DNA from: Mycobacterium europaeum
Lineage (GTDB): Bacteria > Actinomycetota > Actinomycetes > Mycobacteriales > Mycobacteriaceae
Direction: 5' to 3'
NCBI RefSeq assembly: GCF_002102155.1
Contig: NZ_LQOU01000043.1
Location: 44,672-108,671 of the forward strand
DNA: 64,000 nt
Shown here: one piece after another, positions 34,322 through 42,980 of the stretch
Layout: every line of letters begins with the position of its first letter
How positions within the stretch are numbered: position 1 is the first letter of the stretch
Notes under the pieces: generated by a model
Told to the model about the DNA's origin: nothing
What the model saw: only the letters and a program-made list of their open reading frames with translations
The model's database searches: none
Position numbers and translations under genes: made by a program

Positions 34322-35356
34322 TCAGGGCTCGTTCTCGATGAGGCCCAGCGCGCGCTCGAACAGGTGAACCGTGGCCGCGTGCAACTGGTCGCCAACCTCT
34401 TTCTCGGCCTTGCCCGCACAGGCCCGGGCGAGCGTGCCCTCGATGACGATCCCCAGCTTGAAGCAGGCCAGCACGGTGTACCAGGTGATGTGCGACAGGT
34501 TGCGGGTGGTGTTTGCCGCATAGCGCTCGAAGAGCTCGTCGGTGCTGGCCAGCCCCTCCTGCCCGCCGAGGGCGTGGCTGAACACGCTCGACCCGTCGGG
34601 CTGGCGCCAGGTGGCCAGCAGCCAGCCCAGGTCCAGCAGCGGATCCCCGATCGTGCACATCTCCCAGTCGACGATCGCGACCACGTCCGGGCCGGTGTTG
34701 GAGAACATCACGTTGGCGGCGTGGTAGTCGCCGTGCATGATCCCGGGCGTCCACGTGGCCGGCCGATGGCGCTCCAGCCAGGCCGACACTTCCGCGATGC
34801 CCGGGATCCGCGGCCCGGGGTAGCCGTCGTACTCGTTGTAGGAGTCCAGCTCGGCAAGCCAGCGTGGAACCTGGCGTTCCAGGAAGCCCTCCGGTTTCCC
34901 GAAATCGCCGAGACCCACCGCGAGATGGTCGACGGCGCCCAGCTTGGCCAACGCATCGGCCATTGAGAGGCCCATGCCGTGCCGCACGCCGGGATCGCCC
35001 GTATGCAGCGGCGGCAGTCCTTCGCCGGCGTTGAATCCCTCGACCGGGTCCATCAGGTAGAAGACGGCGTCGCCCAGCACGGCGGGGTCCTCGCACGCCG
35101 CGATCAGGTGGGGGTGCGGCACGTCGGATCCGGCCAGGGCGGCAAGGACTTTCGTTTCCCGCAGGATGACGCTGTTGCTCCGGGGACGCAGGTGCCGCGG
35201 GCCCCGCCGCAACACGTACGGCCGGCCGGCCCTGGTGAACCGGATCATGACGTTCTGCGTTCCGCCCGTGACGGCGGTGACGTCCTCCAGCGGGCCCTCG
35301 CCGAGTCCCCGCCCGGACATCCAGGCCGCGACGGCGTCCAGGTTCACGGCATCCAC
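34322..35356 (-). CDS. APH-like phosphotransferase-fold protein
   Basis: 344-residue aminoglycoside-phosphotransferase-like (ACAD10/choline kinase type) protein. Nucleotide loop VTGGTQNVMIRF near the N-terminus, Brenner motif HGDYHAANVMF (about residues 214-224) and metal-binding VDWEMCTIGDPLLDLGW. In this subgroup, found in lipid-catabolic operons and including M. tuberculosis Rv3761c (misnamed FadE36), the substrate is thought to be a hydroxyacyl compound, not an antibiotic. GTG start at 35356. It is one of three paralogues in this window (also 45694 and 47505). Confidence 0.85.
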   Translation of the reverse strand: MDAVNLDAVAAWMSGRGLGEGPLEDVTAVTGGTQNVMIRFTRAGRPYVLRRGPRHLRPRSNSVILRETKVLAALAGSDVPHPHLIAACEDPAVLGDAVFYLMDPVEGFNAGEGLPPLHTGDPGVRHGMGLSMADALAKLGAVDHLAVGLGDFGKPEGFLERQVPRWLAELDSYNEYDGYPGPRIPGIAEVSAWLERHRPATWTPGIMHGDYHAANVMFSNTGPDVVAIVDWEMCTIGDPLLDLGWLLATWRQPDGSSVFSHALGGQEGLASTDELFERYAANTTRNLSHITWYTVLACFKLGIVIEGTLARACAGKAEKEVGDQLHAATVHLFERALGLIENEP

Positions 35357-35516
35357 GTTCAGCCGATACCGATCTCGTCCATGTCAGCGCTCCTCCGCAA
35401 CCCTGTGGGCAGTCTGGGAAAAAGCGTAGGCCACCGCCGGGAACGGGCTTCGGGCGGCGGAGCCTGGAACAATAGTGTGCGCAACTAACTGAATCTTGCT
35501 CCTGAAGGGACTGGCG

Positions 35517-36455
35517 ATGCCGCGTACCGACAACGACTCCTGGGACATCACCCAAAGCGTGGGGGCCACCGCATTGGGTGTCGCGGCGGCGCGGGCCGCC
35601 GAGACGGAGAGCGAGAACCCACTCATCAGCGACCCGTTCGCGCGCGTGTTCGTGGACGCGGCCGGCGAAGGCATGTGGAGCATCTATGCCGATCCTGAGC
35701 TGCTGGCCAAGGCGGTGGAGCTCGAGCCCGACGTGCGCACGCGCATCCAGCTGATGATCGACTTCATGGCCACGCGGACAGCCTTTTTCGACGAGTTCTT
35801 CCTGGGCGCCGCCGAGTCCGGCGTACGGCAGGTGGTGATCCTGGCCGCCGGGCTGGACGCCCGCACCTGGCGGCTGCCGTGGCCCGACGGCACGGTCGTC
35901 TACGAACTCGATCAACCCAAGGTCCTGGAGTTCAAATCCACCACGCTGCGCGAGCACGGCGCGCAGCCCAGGGCGCGGCTGGTCAACGTGCCCATCGACC
36001 TGCGGCAAGACTGGCCGAAGGCTTTGCAGGAGGCCGGGTTTGACGCGTCGAGGCCCGCCGCCTGGTCGGCCGAGGGCCTGGTGCGTTACCTGCCGGCGCA
36101 GGGCCAGGACCTGTTGTTCGAGCGCATCCATTCGCTCAGCGCCGACGGCAGCTGGCTGGCTTCCAACGTGCCGGGCGAAGGGTTCACCGACCCCGATCTC
36201 GTCCGGCGTCAGCGCGAGGAGATGCGGCGCATGCGGGCAGCGGCGGCCAAGCTGGTCGATTCCGAGATCACCGATTTGGACGACCTCTGGTATCCCGAAG
36301 AGCGCACCGCCGTCGACGCCTGGCTGCGGGAGCGCGACTGGGATGTCGCCACGGCGACGTTCGCCGAACTGATGGCTCGTTACGGTCGCAGCGTTCCTCA
36401 GGACTCCGAGGGCGCGGTGCCGCCCACCCTGTACGTGTCCGCGCGGCGACGTTAG
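35517..36455 (+). CDS. SAM-dependent methyltransferase (TIGR00027/LCMT type, Rv3767c homologue)
   Basis: 312-residue member of the mycobacterial leucine carboxyl methyltransferase-like family. The N-terminus MPRTDNDSWDITQSVGATAL is diagnostic of this paralogous group; VVILAAGLDARTWRLPWPDG (SAM-binding, about residues 107-126) and YELDQPKVLEFK follow. ATG 35517 with GAAGGGA upstream was preferred over 35496. Substrate unknown. Confidence 0.88.
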   Translation: MPRTDNDSWDITQSVGATALGVAAARAAETESENPLISDPFARVFVDAAGEGMWSIYADPELLAKAVELEPDVRTRIQLMIDFMATRTAFFDEFFLGAAESGVRQVVILAAGLDARTWRLPWPDGTVVYELDQPKVLEFKSTTLREHGAQPRARLVNVPIDLRQDWPKALQEAGFDASRPAAWSAEGLVRYLPAQGQDLLFERIHSLSADGSWLASNVPGEGFTDPDLVRRQREEMRRMRAAAAKLVDSEITDLDDLWYPEERTAVDAWLRERDWDVATATFAELMARYGRSVPQDSEGAVPPTLYVSARRR

Positions 36456-36596
36456 CTAGCGCGTCAAACCACTTCGATTCGGTCCCCGGGCTCCGCTGGC
36501 GCACTGCCGAATTCACCCGCGACGAATGTTTAGACATAAGTCGAATGGGTAACTATGCTCCACGAGAAATTTTTCTCGACCACATTGGAGGGCACC

Positions 36597-36833
36597 ATGC
36601 GTGGCAGCGGAATCATCGGCACCCTCGCCCTGGTATGGCTGCTCATCGGGGTATTCGCGGCATGGCAACGCGACTACTTCAAAGGTGACTCGACCAGCTG
36701 TGTCACGGCGGGCAACATCGCGTTGACCGTCATCGCGGGGCCTTTGAATTACGGGGGCGTCAACCCGAAAGTCAAGGACTGCCATGTTCCGCAGCCCAGT
36801 TCAATGCCTGGTGTTTTACTGCCCCTCACCTAA
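36597..36833 (+). CDS. Small membrane protein
   Basis: 78 residues from ATG 36597 with GGAGG spaced 6 bases upstream. One clear membrane helix (IIGTLALVWLLIGVFAAW), then a polar part with two cysteines and VKDCHVPQPSS. A CGAGAA-ATTT-TTCTCG hairpin at 36563-36578 lies in its leader. Together with the next gene it forms a two-gene unit of small membrane proteins; function unknown. Confidence 0.7.
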   Translation: MRGSGIIGTLALVWLLIGVFAAWQRDYFKGDSTSCVTAGNIALTVIAGPLNYGGVNPKVKDCHVPQPSSMPGVLLPLT

Positions 36834-36843
36834 AGGAGTCGTC

Positions 36844-36999
36844 ATGATTGTCTTGGGCGTAGTCCTGCTTATTCTCGGGTTTGTATTCAGCGTCCCATTG
36901 CTGTGGGAAATCGGCGTCGTCGTGTTGGTCATCGGCGCCGTGTTGTGGATCATGGGCTCGATCGGTCGTCCAGTCGCCGGCCGGCGCTATTGGTATTAG
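36844..36999 (+). CDS. Small membrane protein, DUF6131-like
   Basis: 51 residues from ATG 36844, with AAAGGAG six bases upstream and only 10 bases after the previous stop. Almost the whole protein is two short hydrophobic helices (MIVLGVVLLILGFVF, IGVVVLVIGAVLWIMGSIG) with the C-terminal GRPVAGRRYWY tail typical of DUF6131-type proteins. Function unknown. A strong hairpin follows at 37014-37054. Confidence 0.7.
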   Translation: MIVLGVVLLILGFVFSVPLLWEIGVVVLVIGAVLWIMGSIGRPVAGRRYWY

Positions 37000-37013
37000 C
37001 CACCACGCCGGGA

Positions 37014-37054
37014 AACGGGATCGCGCGACTGTCCGGCAGTCGCGCGATCCCGTT
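37014..37054 (+). terminator. Hairpin terminator, 18-bp stem
   Basis: Perfect inverted repeat with left arm AACGGGATCGCGCGACTG (37014-37031), five-base loop TCCGG and matching right arm (37037-37054). No T-run follows, as is usual in mycobacteria. It ends the small-membrane-protein unit before tcrX. Confidence 0.75.
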
Positions 37055-37150
37055 CACAGCTGGCGCAAAGCTGCGCCATAGCGGCGGCTCAGCACGGTGC
37101 GGATACTGGAACTCGTGACACAGCCCCGCGCCTCCGTCGAACGGGTGGTC

Positions 37151-37855
37151 ATGTGTCGCGCGGACGGCAATCCGATCAATGTGTTGGTCGTGGACGACGA
37201 GTCCGTCCTGGCCGAAATGGTGTCGATGGCGCTGCGGTACGAGGGGTGGAACATCGCCACCGCCGGCGACGGTGCTTCGGCCATTGCCGCCGCCCGGGCC
37301 CAGCGCCCCGACGTGGTCGTCCTCGATGTGATGCTGCCCGACATGAGCGGGCTCGACGTCTTGCACAAGCTGCGTGAAGAGAACCCGCAGCTCCCGGTGC
37401 TGCTGCTGACGGCGAAAGATGCGGTGGAAGACCGCATCGCCGGGCTGACCGCGGGCGGCGACGACTATGTCACCAAGCCGTTCAGCATCGAAGAGGTGGT
37501 TCTGCGGCTGCGCGCGCTGCTGCGGCGCACCGGGGTGACGACGCTGGACAGCGGCGCGCAGCTGACGGTCGGCGACCTGGTGCTCGACGAGGACAGCCAC
37601 GAGGTCACCCGGGCCGGCGAGCCGATCGCGTTGACCTCCACCGAGTTCGAGTTGCTGCGGTTCATGATGCGCAACTCCAAGCGGGTGCTGAGCAAGGCCC
37701 AAATCCTCGACCGGGTATGGAGCTACGACTTCGGCGGCCGGTCGAACATCGTCGAGCTCTACATCTCCTATCTGCGCAAGAAGATCGACAACGGGCGCGA
37801 CCCCATGATCCACACGCTGCGGGGCGCGGGTTATGTCCTCAAGCCGGCTCGCTAG
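37151..37855 (+). CDS. tcrX: Two-component response regulator TcrX
   Basis: 234-residue OmpR-family regulator, exactly the length of M. tuberculosis TcrX (Rv3765c) from ATG 37151. Receiver domain: acidic pair Asp15/Asp16, phosphoacceptor Asp59 (VVVLDVMLPD), Lys109 in YVTKPF. C-terminal winged helix with LTSTEFELLRFMM and RSNIVELYISYLRKKID. The cognate kinase TcrY follows and starts inside the last codons of this gene. TcrXY responds to iron limitation in M. tuberculosis. Confidence 0.95.
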   Translation: MCRADGNPINVLVVDDESVLAEMVSMALRYEGWNIATAGDGASAIAAARAQRPDVVVLDVMLPDMSGLDVLHKLREENPQLPVLLLTAKDAVEDRIAGLTAGGDDYVTKPFSIEEVVLRLRALLRRTGVTTLDSGAQLTVGDLVLDEDSHEVTRAGEPIALTSTEFELLRFMMRNSKRVLSKAQILDRVWSYDFGGRSNIVELYISYLRKKIDNGRDPMIHTLRGAGYVLKPAR

Positions 37856-39413
37856 GAGCGATCGCAAGCGCGGCGAAGCCGGGCGCAGCGGGTCGCGATT
37901 TTTGGCTAGGCGCGCTGAGCCGCGGCGGGCCTGGTCGCTGCGGCTGCGGCTGCTGGTCGGGCAGATCGTCGTGCTGGCCTTGGTGTGCGTCGGAATCACC
38001 GCGGTGACCGAACTGGCGCTCAACCACCACCTGGTCAAGCAGCTCGACGGGCAGCTCGCCGGTACGTCGTTCCGTTCGGCGCTGATGTATCCCGAACCGA
38101 ACCACCCGGGATGGCGGCGCGAGCACTCCTACTATCCGCGGCCGGGCCCCGGCCCGCGATTCCTGGACGCCCCCGGCCAGCCGGCAGGCATGTTGGCCGC
38201 GGTCGTCAATCACGGCGAGATCGTCGACGCCGGCTACCTCACGAGCAGCGGCACCCGCGCCGCGCTGACCCCGACGGCCCAGAGCCAGCTGGAACGGATA
38301 GCCGCCAGTCGCGCGCCGGTCACCGTGGAGCTGGACGGCCTCGGCCGATACCGGGTGGTTGCGGCCCCGAGCCGGAACGGCGCCGACACGATCGTCACCG
38401 GCCTCTCGATGTCCAACATCGACGCCACGCTGATCCGGATGCTGATCATCTTCGCCCTCGTCACCGTGGTCGCGCTGGCGGCCGCGACCATCGCCGGGGT
38501 GGTCATCATCCGCCGGGCGCTGGCGCCCCTGCGCCGCGTCGTGCAGACCGCGAGCAAGGTGGCCGACCTGCCGCTGGATCGCGGGGAGGTTCAGCTGCCG
38601 GTCCGGGTGCGCGAATCGGACGCGAATCCCTCCACCGAGGTGGGCCAACTCGGGTCGGCCCTCAACCGGATGCTGGACCACATCGCGTCCGCGCTGTCGG
38701 CGCGGCAGGCCAGCGAGACCCGCGTCCGTCAGTTCGTCGCCGACGCCAGCCACGAGCTGCGCACCCCGCTGGCCGCGATCCGCGGCTACACCGAACTCAC
38801 CCAACGCATGGGGGACGACCGCGAGGCGGCGGCGCACGCGATGAGCCGGGTCGCCTCCGAAACCGAACGGATGACGCGGCTGGTCGAGGACCTGCTGCTG
38901 CTCGCCCGCCTGGACTCCGGCCGCCCGCTGGAACGCGAACCGGTCGATTTGTCGCGGGTGGCCGTCGACGCGGTCAACGACGCGCATGTGGCCGGGCCGG
39001 ACCACCAGTGGGAACTCGACCTGCCGGAGGAACCTGTGATCGTCACCGGTGATGCGGCCCGGCTCCACCAGGTGCTGACCAACCTGCTCGCCAACGCCCG
39101 CCTGCACACCGGCGCGGGCACGGTGGTGACGACGCGCCTGGGCACCGAGCCTGATCACACCGTGCTGCAGGTGATCGACAACGGCCCCGGCATCCCGGTG
39201 GCACTGCAATCCGAGGTGTTCGAGCGGTTCGCCCGCGGCGATACCTCGCGCTCCCGCAAGGGCGGCAGCACCGGGCTGGGTCTGGCGATCGTGTCCGCGG
39301 TCGTCAAGGCCCACAACGGGACCATCACGGTGGACAGTTCACCCGGCCATACCGAGTTCACGGTGCGGTTGCCACTCAACGGGTGGCAACCGCCCGCAAC
39401 CTCGGCTAGCTAG
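37833..39413 (+). CDS. tcrY: Sensor histidine kinase TcrY, N-terminus altered by a repeat
   Basis: 526-residue membrane kinase. Membrane helices near residues 39-59 and 201-225 enclose a periplasmic sensor of about 140 residues. HAMP region 228-280; H-box FVADASHELRTPL with His307; N-box VLTNLLANARLHT; G1 DNGPGIP and G2 GSTGLGLAIV. M. tuberculosis TcrY has 475 residues; the first 25 codons here come from a MIRU-like repeat (37860-37897). The ATG at 37833 overlaps tcrX by 23 bases; a TTG at 37902 after the repeat is an alternative start. The 3' end overlaps convergent lpqH by 8 bases. Confidence 0.93.
   Translation: MSSSRLARSDRKRGEAGRSGSRFLARRAEPRRAWSLRLRLLVGQIVVLALVCVGITAVTELALNHHLVKQLDGQLAGTSFRSALMYPEPNHPGWRREHSYYPRPGPGPRFLDAPGQPAGMLAAVVNHGEIVDAGYLTSSGTRAALTPTAQSQLERIAASRAPVTVELDGLGRYRVVAAPSRNGADTIVTGLSMSNIDATLIRMLIIFALVTVVALAAATIAGVVIIRRALAPLRRVVQTASKVADLPLDRGEVQLPVRVRESDANPSTEVGQLGSALNRMLDHIASALSARQASETRVRQFVADASHELRTPLAAIRGYTELTQRMGDDREAAAHAMSRVASETERMTRLVEDLLLLARLDSGRPLEREPVDLSRVAVDAVNDAHVAGPDHQWELDLPEEPVIVTGDAARLHQVLTNLLANARLHTGAGTVVTTRLGTEPDHTVLQVIDNGPGIPVALQSEVFERFARGDTSRSRKGGSTGLGLAIVSAVVKAHNGTITVDSSPGHTEFTVRLPLNGWQPPATSAS
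37860..37897 (+). repeat. MIRU-like repeat, single copy, at the tcrX/tcrY junction
   Basis: Core with GCGCGGCGAAGCCGGGCG, the same as at 21656-21766 and 54610-54734, starting 4 bases after the tcrX stop. It is read in the tcrY frame as DRKRGEAGRSGS, the same frame in which it is read in glfT1. Confidence 0.8.
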
Positions 39414-39882
39414 AGCAGGTGACGTCGATTTCGAACGGCTTGTTCACGGGCTGCATGGGGTTGGCCATGTCGACCCCGGTGGCCGTTCCGGTGATCTTGT
39501 AGCTGTTCCCGTTCTTCTCGGCGGAGGCGTTGCCCTGGCCGGTTCCCGAGGTGTACCCGAGCGTCACACCGTTGACGTTGCCCAGGCCAACGGATTTCAC
39601 CTGCGGCGGGTTGGCGTCGGTGAGCACGGCGGCGATGCCGGTCGCTGCGCCACCGATCGCGATGTTGACGGTGCCGCCCGCGGACGTGCACACGACGGAG
39701 CCGCTCACGTTCTGGTCCTTGCCGTCGATGAGGACCTTGGTTCCGCTGGCGGCGCCCGCCGAGGTGTTCACGGCGGAGCTGGTGCCCGAACCGCCCGAAC
39801 TCTGCTTGTTACTCGAACAGCCGGAAACTCCGGCGGCCAGAATTGCCGCTCCAGCCACCGCGACGATCAGTCCACGCTTCAC
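39406..39882 (-). CDS. lpqH: 19-kDa lipoprotein antigen LpqH
   Basis: 158-residue surface lipoprotein, TLR2 agonist and immunodominant antigen (Rv3763 homologue). Signal peptide MKRGLIVAVAGAAILAAG followed by lipobox VSGC with Cys22, then a Ser/Gly/Thr linker that is O-glycosylated in M. tuberculosis. The mature domain contains two cysteines (in VVCTSAGG and at the end, VTCSS). GTG start at 39882 with AAGGAG upstream. The stop overlaps the end of convergent tcrY. Confidence 0.95.
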   Translation of the reverse strand: MKRGLIVAVAGAAILAAGVSGCSSNKQSSGGSGTSSAVNTSAGAASGTKVLIDGKDQNVSGSVVCTSAGGTVNIAIGGAATGIAAVLTDANPPQVKSVGLGNVNGVTLGYTSGTGQGNASAEKNGNSYKITGTATGVDMANPMQPVNKPFEIDVTCSS

Positions 39883-39906
39883 GGGTTCTCCTTTGCCCGA
39901 TAGTTG

Positions 39907-39928
39907 CGGCCCTCGGCATTGAGGGCCG
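39907..39928 (-). promoter_or_regulatory. Leader hairpin of lpqH mRNA
   Basis: CGGCCCTC and GAGGGCCG form an 8-bp stem with a GGCATT loop, about 25-46 bases upstream of the lpqH GTG. A CATACT -10-like hexamer lies just upstream on the minus strand (39936-39941), so the hairpin would sit at the 5' end of the transcript, where it could stabilise the mRNA. Confidence 0.45.
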
Positions 39929-40060
39929 TGGGGGCAGTATGCGGGTTAACTAGTCCGCGAATCCAGGGTTCCGGGTAATCGGTTTTTGTGTCCATTGGCC
40001 ACTTGACGAGATCCGATGGAATGGCCCCGGTCAACGGCACGTCGGTGGCACTGTATTGGC

Positions 40061-41935
40061 GTGCAGCACAAACCCCCCACCGCAGTCATCGACGCGGCGC
40101 ACCGCGCACACGCGCTGCCATTCGATGACGACGCGGACTTCCACAACGCTGACCGCGGGTTCATCGCCGCTCTGTCGCCGTGCGTGATCAAGGCGGCCGA
40201 CGGCCGGACGGTGTGGGACAACGACGCCTACTCCTTTCTGCGCGGTCAGGCGCCGGCGTCGGTGCACCCCAGCTTGTGGCGGCAGTCGACACTGGCCGCC
40301 AAACAAGGCCTCTACGAAGTGGTGCCCGGCATCTACCAGGTCCGTGGCTTCGACATCTCCAACGTCACGTTCGTCGAGACCGATACGGGCGTCATCGTCA
40401 TCGACCCATTGGTGTCCACCGAGGTCGCGGCGGCGGCGCTGGCGTTGTATCGCGCCCACCGGACGGGCGAACGCCCCGTCGTCGCGGTGATCTACACCCA
40501 CAGCCACGTCGACCACTTCGGCGGCGTGCTGGGAGTCACCTCACAGGCGGACGTGGACGCCGGCGCGGTGGCCGTGCTGGCGCCGGAAGGCTTCGCCGAG
40601 CACGCCGTCCGGGAGAACGTCTACGCCGGTCCGGCCATGGCGCGGCGGGCCACCTACATGTACGGCACCCTGCTGCCCCGCGGGCCGCAGGACCAGGTCG
40701 GTTGCGGCCTCGGCCAGGCGCCGTCCACCGGTGAGGTGGCGATCATCGTCCCCACCATCGACGTCCGCGAGACCGGCGAGAGGCACACCATCGACGGCGT
40801 GGAGATCGAGTTCCAGATGGCACCCGGCACCGAGGCGCCCGCCGAAATGCACTTCTACTTCCCGCGTTTCCGCGCGTTGTGCATGGCCGAGAACGCCACC
40901 CACAACCTGCACAACCTGCTGACCCTGCGCGGCGCCCTGGTGCGCGACCCGCACGCGTGGTCCGGTTACCTCACCGAGGCGATCGACACCTTCGCCGACC
41001 GTGCCGACGTGGTGTTCGCCTCCCACCACTGGCCCACCTGGGGCAGGGAGAGCATCGTCGAATTCCTTTCACTGCAGCGCGACATGTACGCCTACCTGCA
41101 CGACCAGACGCTGCGACTGCTCAACCGGGGCTACACCGGGGTCGAGATTGCGGAGATGTTCCAGATGCCGCCGGCGCTCGAGCGCGCGTGGCACACCCAC
41201 GGGTACTACGGTTCGGTCAGCCACAACGTGAAGGCCGTCTACCAGCGTTACATGGGCTGGTTCGACGGCAACCCGGCCAGGCTGTGGCCGCATCCGCCGG
41301 AGGCCCTCGCTCCCCGCTACGTCGAGGCGATGGGCGGAATCGACCGAGTGGTCGAGCTGGCCCGGACGGCGTTCGACTCCGGCGACTTCCGTTGGGCGGC
41401 AACGCTGCTGGATCATGCCGTCTTCGCCGACAGCGCTCATGCTGGCGCGCGTGCGCTCTACGCCGACACGCTCGAGCAGCTGGCCTACGGTGCCGAGAAC
41501 GCGACGTGGCGCAACTTCTTCCTCAGCGGCGCAACCGAATTGCGGGGCGGGAACTTCGGCACCGCGACTCAGGCCACCTCGCCCACCATGCTGTCGCAGC
41601 TGACCCCTGAGCAGATCTTCGACAGCCTCGCCATCCGGGTCGACGGGCCGCGCAGCTGGGATCTCGACCTCGCCATCGACATCGCCTTCGCCGACCTGGC
41701 CGTCAACTACCGGCTGACCCTGCGCAACGGAGTGCTCGTCCACCGCAAGGCGGCGGCCGAGCCCGCGACGGCGACCGTGACGGTCCGGCTGGACGGCAAG
41801 TCCCGGCTGCTGGCCGCGGCGCTGGGCGACTTCAGCTCGCCGGGTCTGCAGATATCCGGCGACCAGGCGGCGCTGCGGGCCTTCCTGGGTGCGCTGGACC
41901 AGCCCGACCCGGGCTTCAACATCGTCACGCCCTAG
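40061..41935 (+). CDS. Alkylsulfatase, metallo-beta-lactamase fold (Rv3762c homologue)
   Basis: 624 residues from GTG 40061 (VQHKPPTAVIDAAHRAH), which aligns with M. tuberculosis Rv3762c; an ATG at 40016 would add 15 residues. SdsA1-type enzyme: zinc motif THSHVDHFGG (residues 146-155), further ligands in ENATHNLHN and SHHWPTWG, a dimerisation middle domain and a C-terminal sterol-carrier-like domain (SPTMLSQLTPEQIFDSLAIRV). It cleaves alkyl sulfates to alcohols, which the neighbouring SDR and dehydrogenases could oxidise. Cytoplasmic, no signal peptide. Confidence 0.9.
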   Translation: MQHKPPTAVIDAAHRAHALPFDDDADFHNADRGFIAALSPCVIKAADGRTVWDNDAYSFLRGQAPASVHPSLWRQSTLAAKQGLYEVVPGIYQVRGFDISNVTFVETDTGVIVIDPLVSTEVAAAALALYRAHRTGERPVVAVIYTHSHVDHFGGVLGVTSQADVDAGAVAVLAPEGFAEHAVRENVYAGPAMARRATYMYGTLLPRGPQDQVGCGLGQAPSTGEVAIIVPTIDVRETGERHTIDGVEIEFQMAPGTEAPAEMHFYFPRFRALCMAENATHNLHNLLTLRGALVRDPHAWSGYLTEAIDTFADRADVVFASHHWPTWGRESIVEFLSLQRDMYAYLHDQTLRLLNRGYTGVEIAEMFQMPPALERAWHTHGYYGSVSHNVKAVYQRYMGWFDGNPARLWPHPPEALAPRYVEAMGGIDRVVELARTAFDSGDFRWAATLLDHAVFADSAHAGARALYADTLEQLAYGAENATWRNFFLSGATELRGGNFGTATQATSPTMLSQLTPEQIFDSLAIRVDGPRSWDLDLAIDIAFADLAVNYRLTLRNGVLVHRKAAAEPATATVTVRLDGKSRLLAAALGDFSSPGLQISGDQAALRAFLGALDQPDPGFNIVTP

Positions 41936-41942
41936 TTGGCCT

Positions 41943-42004
41943 CGCGAGCAGACACAGAATCGCATCAAACTCGCCGACTTTGTGCGACTTTGCGTCTGCT
42001 CGCG
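41943..42004. repeat. 62-bp palindromic element between convergent genes
   Basis: Perfect 11-base arms CGCGAGCAGAC (41943-41953) and GTCTGCTCGCG (41994-42004); the pairing continues imperfectly inward to form a nearly 30-bp hairpin with a tiny loop. It fills the space between the alkylsulfatase stop and the oxidoreductase stop. It looks like a mobile or repetitive intergenic palindrome used as a bidirectional terminator. Confidence 0.65.
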
Positions 42005-42008
42005 CAAA

Positions 42009-42980
42009 CTAGCGCGCCACCTCGATGACGACCTTGCCCAACACTTTGCGGTCGGCCACGTGCCGCAGCGCGGCGGCGGTTTCGGACAGCGGGAACCGCG
42101 CACCGATGTACGGACGAATCGTGCCGGCGGCGAACATCTCCGAGAGCTCCCGCATGTCGCGGGCGGCCTCGTCCGGGTGGTCGGTCATGAAGGTGCGGAT
42201 CTCCATGCCCCGCACGCAGATGTCCTTGAGCAGAACGAGATTGAGCGGGATGGCCGGTATGGACCCCGCGGCATAGCCCAAAGTGACGAAGGTGCCACCG
42301 CGGGCCAGCGCCCGCAGCGCCGGCTCGGCGTACGGCCCGCCGACGGGGTCGATGACCACTCGGGCGGCATCGCCGGTGAGCTCGCGGATGCGCGCCTTCA
42401 AGTCCTCCCGGTCATAGTCGACGGTCGCCTCGGCGCCGCGTCGACGGCACAGGTCCAGTTTCTCGGGGCTCGACGCGGCGGCCAGCACCCGGGCCTTCAT
42501 GGCGACGGCCAGGTCGACCGCGGCCAGCCCCACGCCGCCCGCGGCTCCCAGCACGACGACCCAATCCCCTTCCGCCACCGCCGCGGTCGAGCGCAAGGCG
42601 TGATACGCGGTGCGGTACGTCACGCCGAAGGCCGCGGCCGAAGCGAAGTCGGCGTCGTCGGGGATGAGCGACGCCTGGCCCGCATCGAGCAGTGCGCGTT
42701 CGGCGAACGCCCCGAAGGTGGTTCCGGACACGCGCTGACCCGGCGCGAACGGCGCGCCGGCGCCGGTGGCGATCACCTCTCCGGCGATCTCGTTGCCCGG
42801 GATGAATGGCGGCGGGATCTTGACCTGGTACTTGCCGGCGATGAACAGCACGTCGGGGAAATTGACAGCGGCGGCATGCACCCGCACCAGCAGCTGCCCG
42901 GGGGCCGGAACCGGCTCGTCGACGTCCTCGAGAACCAGATCTTCCGGTGAGCCATAGGAGCGGCAGACGATCGCGCGCAT
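42009..42980 (-). CDS. Zinc-free NADPH:quinone oxidoreductase-type MDR
   Basis: 323-residue medium-chain reductase, second of this family in the window. GroES-like N-terminal domain (AAAVNFPDVLFIAGKYQVK), cofactor motif VVLGAAGGVGLAAVDLA at about residues 142-158, C-terminal ALRHVADRKVLGKVVIEV. No zinc ligands. ATG at 42980 shares one base with the TetR stop (TGATG). As part of the TetR-ACAD unit it probably acts on an enoyl- or quinone-type intermediate. Confidence 0.85.
   Translation of the reverse strand: MRAIVCRSYGSPEDLVLEDVDEPVPAPGQLLVRVHAAAVNFPDVLFIAGKYQVKIPPPFIPGNEIAGEVIATGAGAPFAPGQRVSGTTFGAFAERALLDAGQASLIPDDADFASAAAFGVTYRTAYHALRSTAAVAEGDWVVVLGAAGGVGLAAVDLAVAMKARVLAAASSPEKLDLCRRRGAEATVDYDREDLKARIRELTGDAARVVIDPVGGPYAEPALRALARGGTFVTLGYAAGSIPAIPLNLVLLKDICVRGMEIRTFMTDHPDEAARDMRELSEMFAAGTIRPYIGARFPLSETAAALRHVADRKVLGKVVIEVAR

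Noticed and set aside
34065..34367. 100-residue frame in the gap before the APH-like gene
   Set aside because: It has no ribosome site, no recognisable sequence and runs into the end of the opposite-strand gene.
39406..39413. Overlap of tcrY and lpqH stops as an assembly error
   Set aside because: Both stop codons sit in one GGCTAGCTAG stretch and both proteins are complete, so this is a compact convergent junction.
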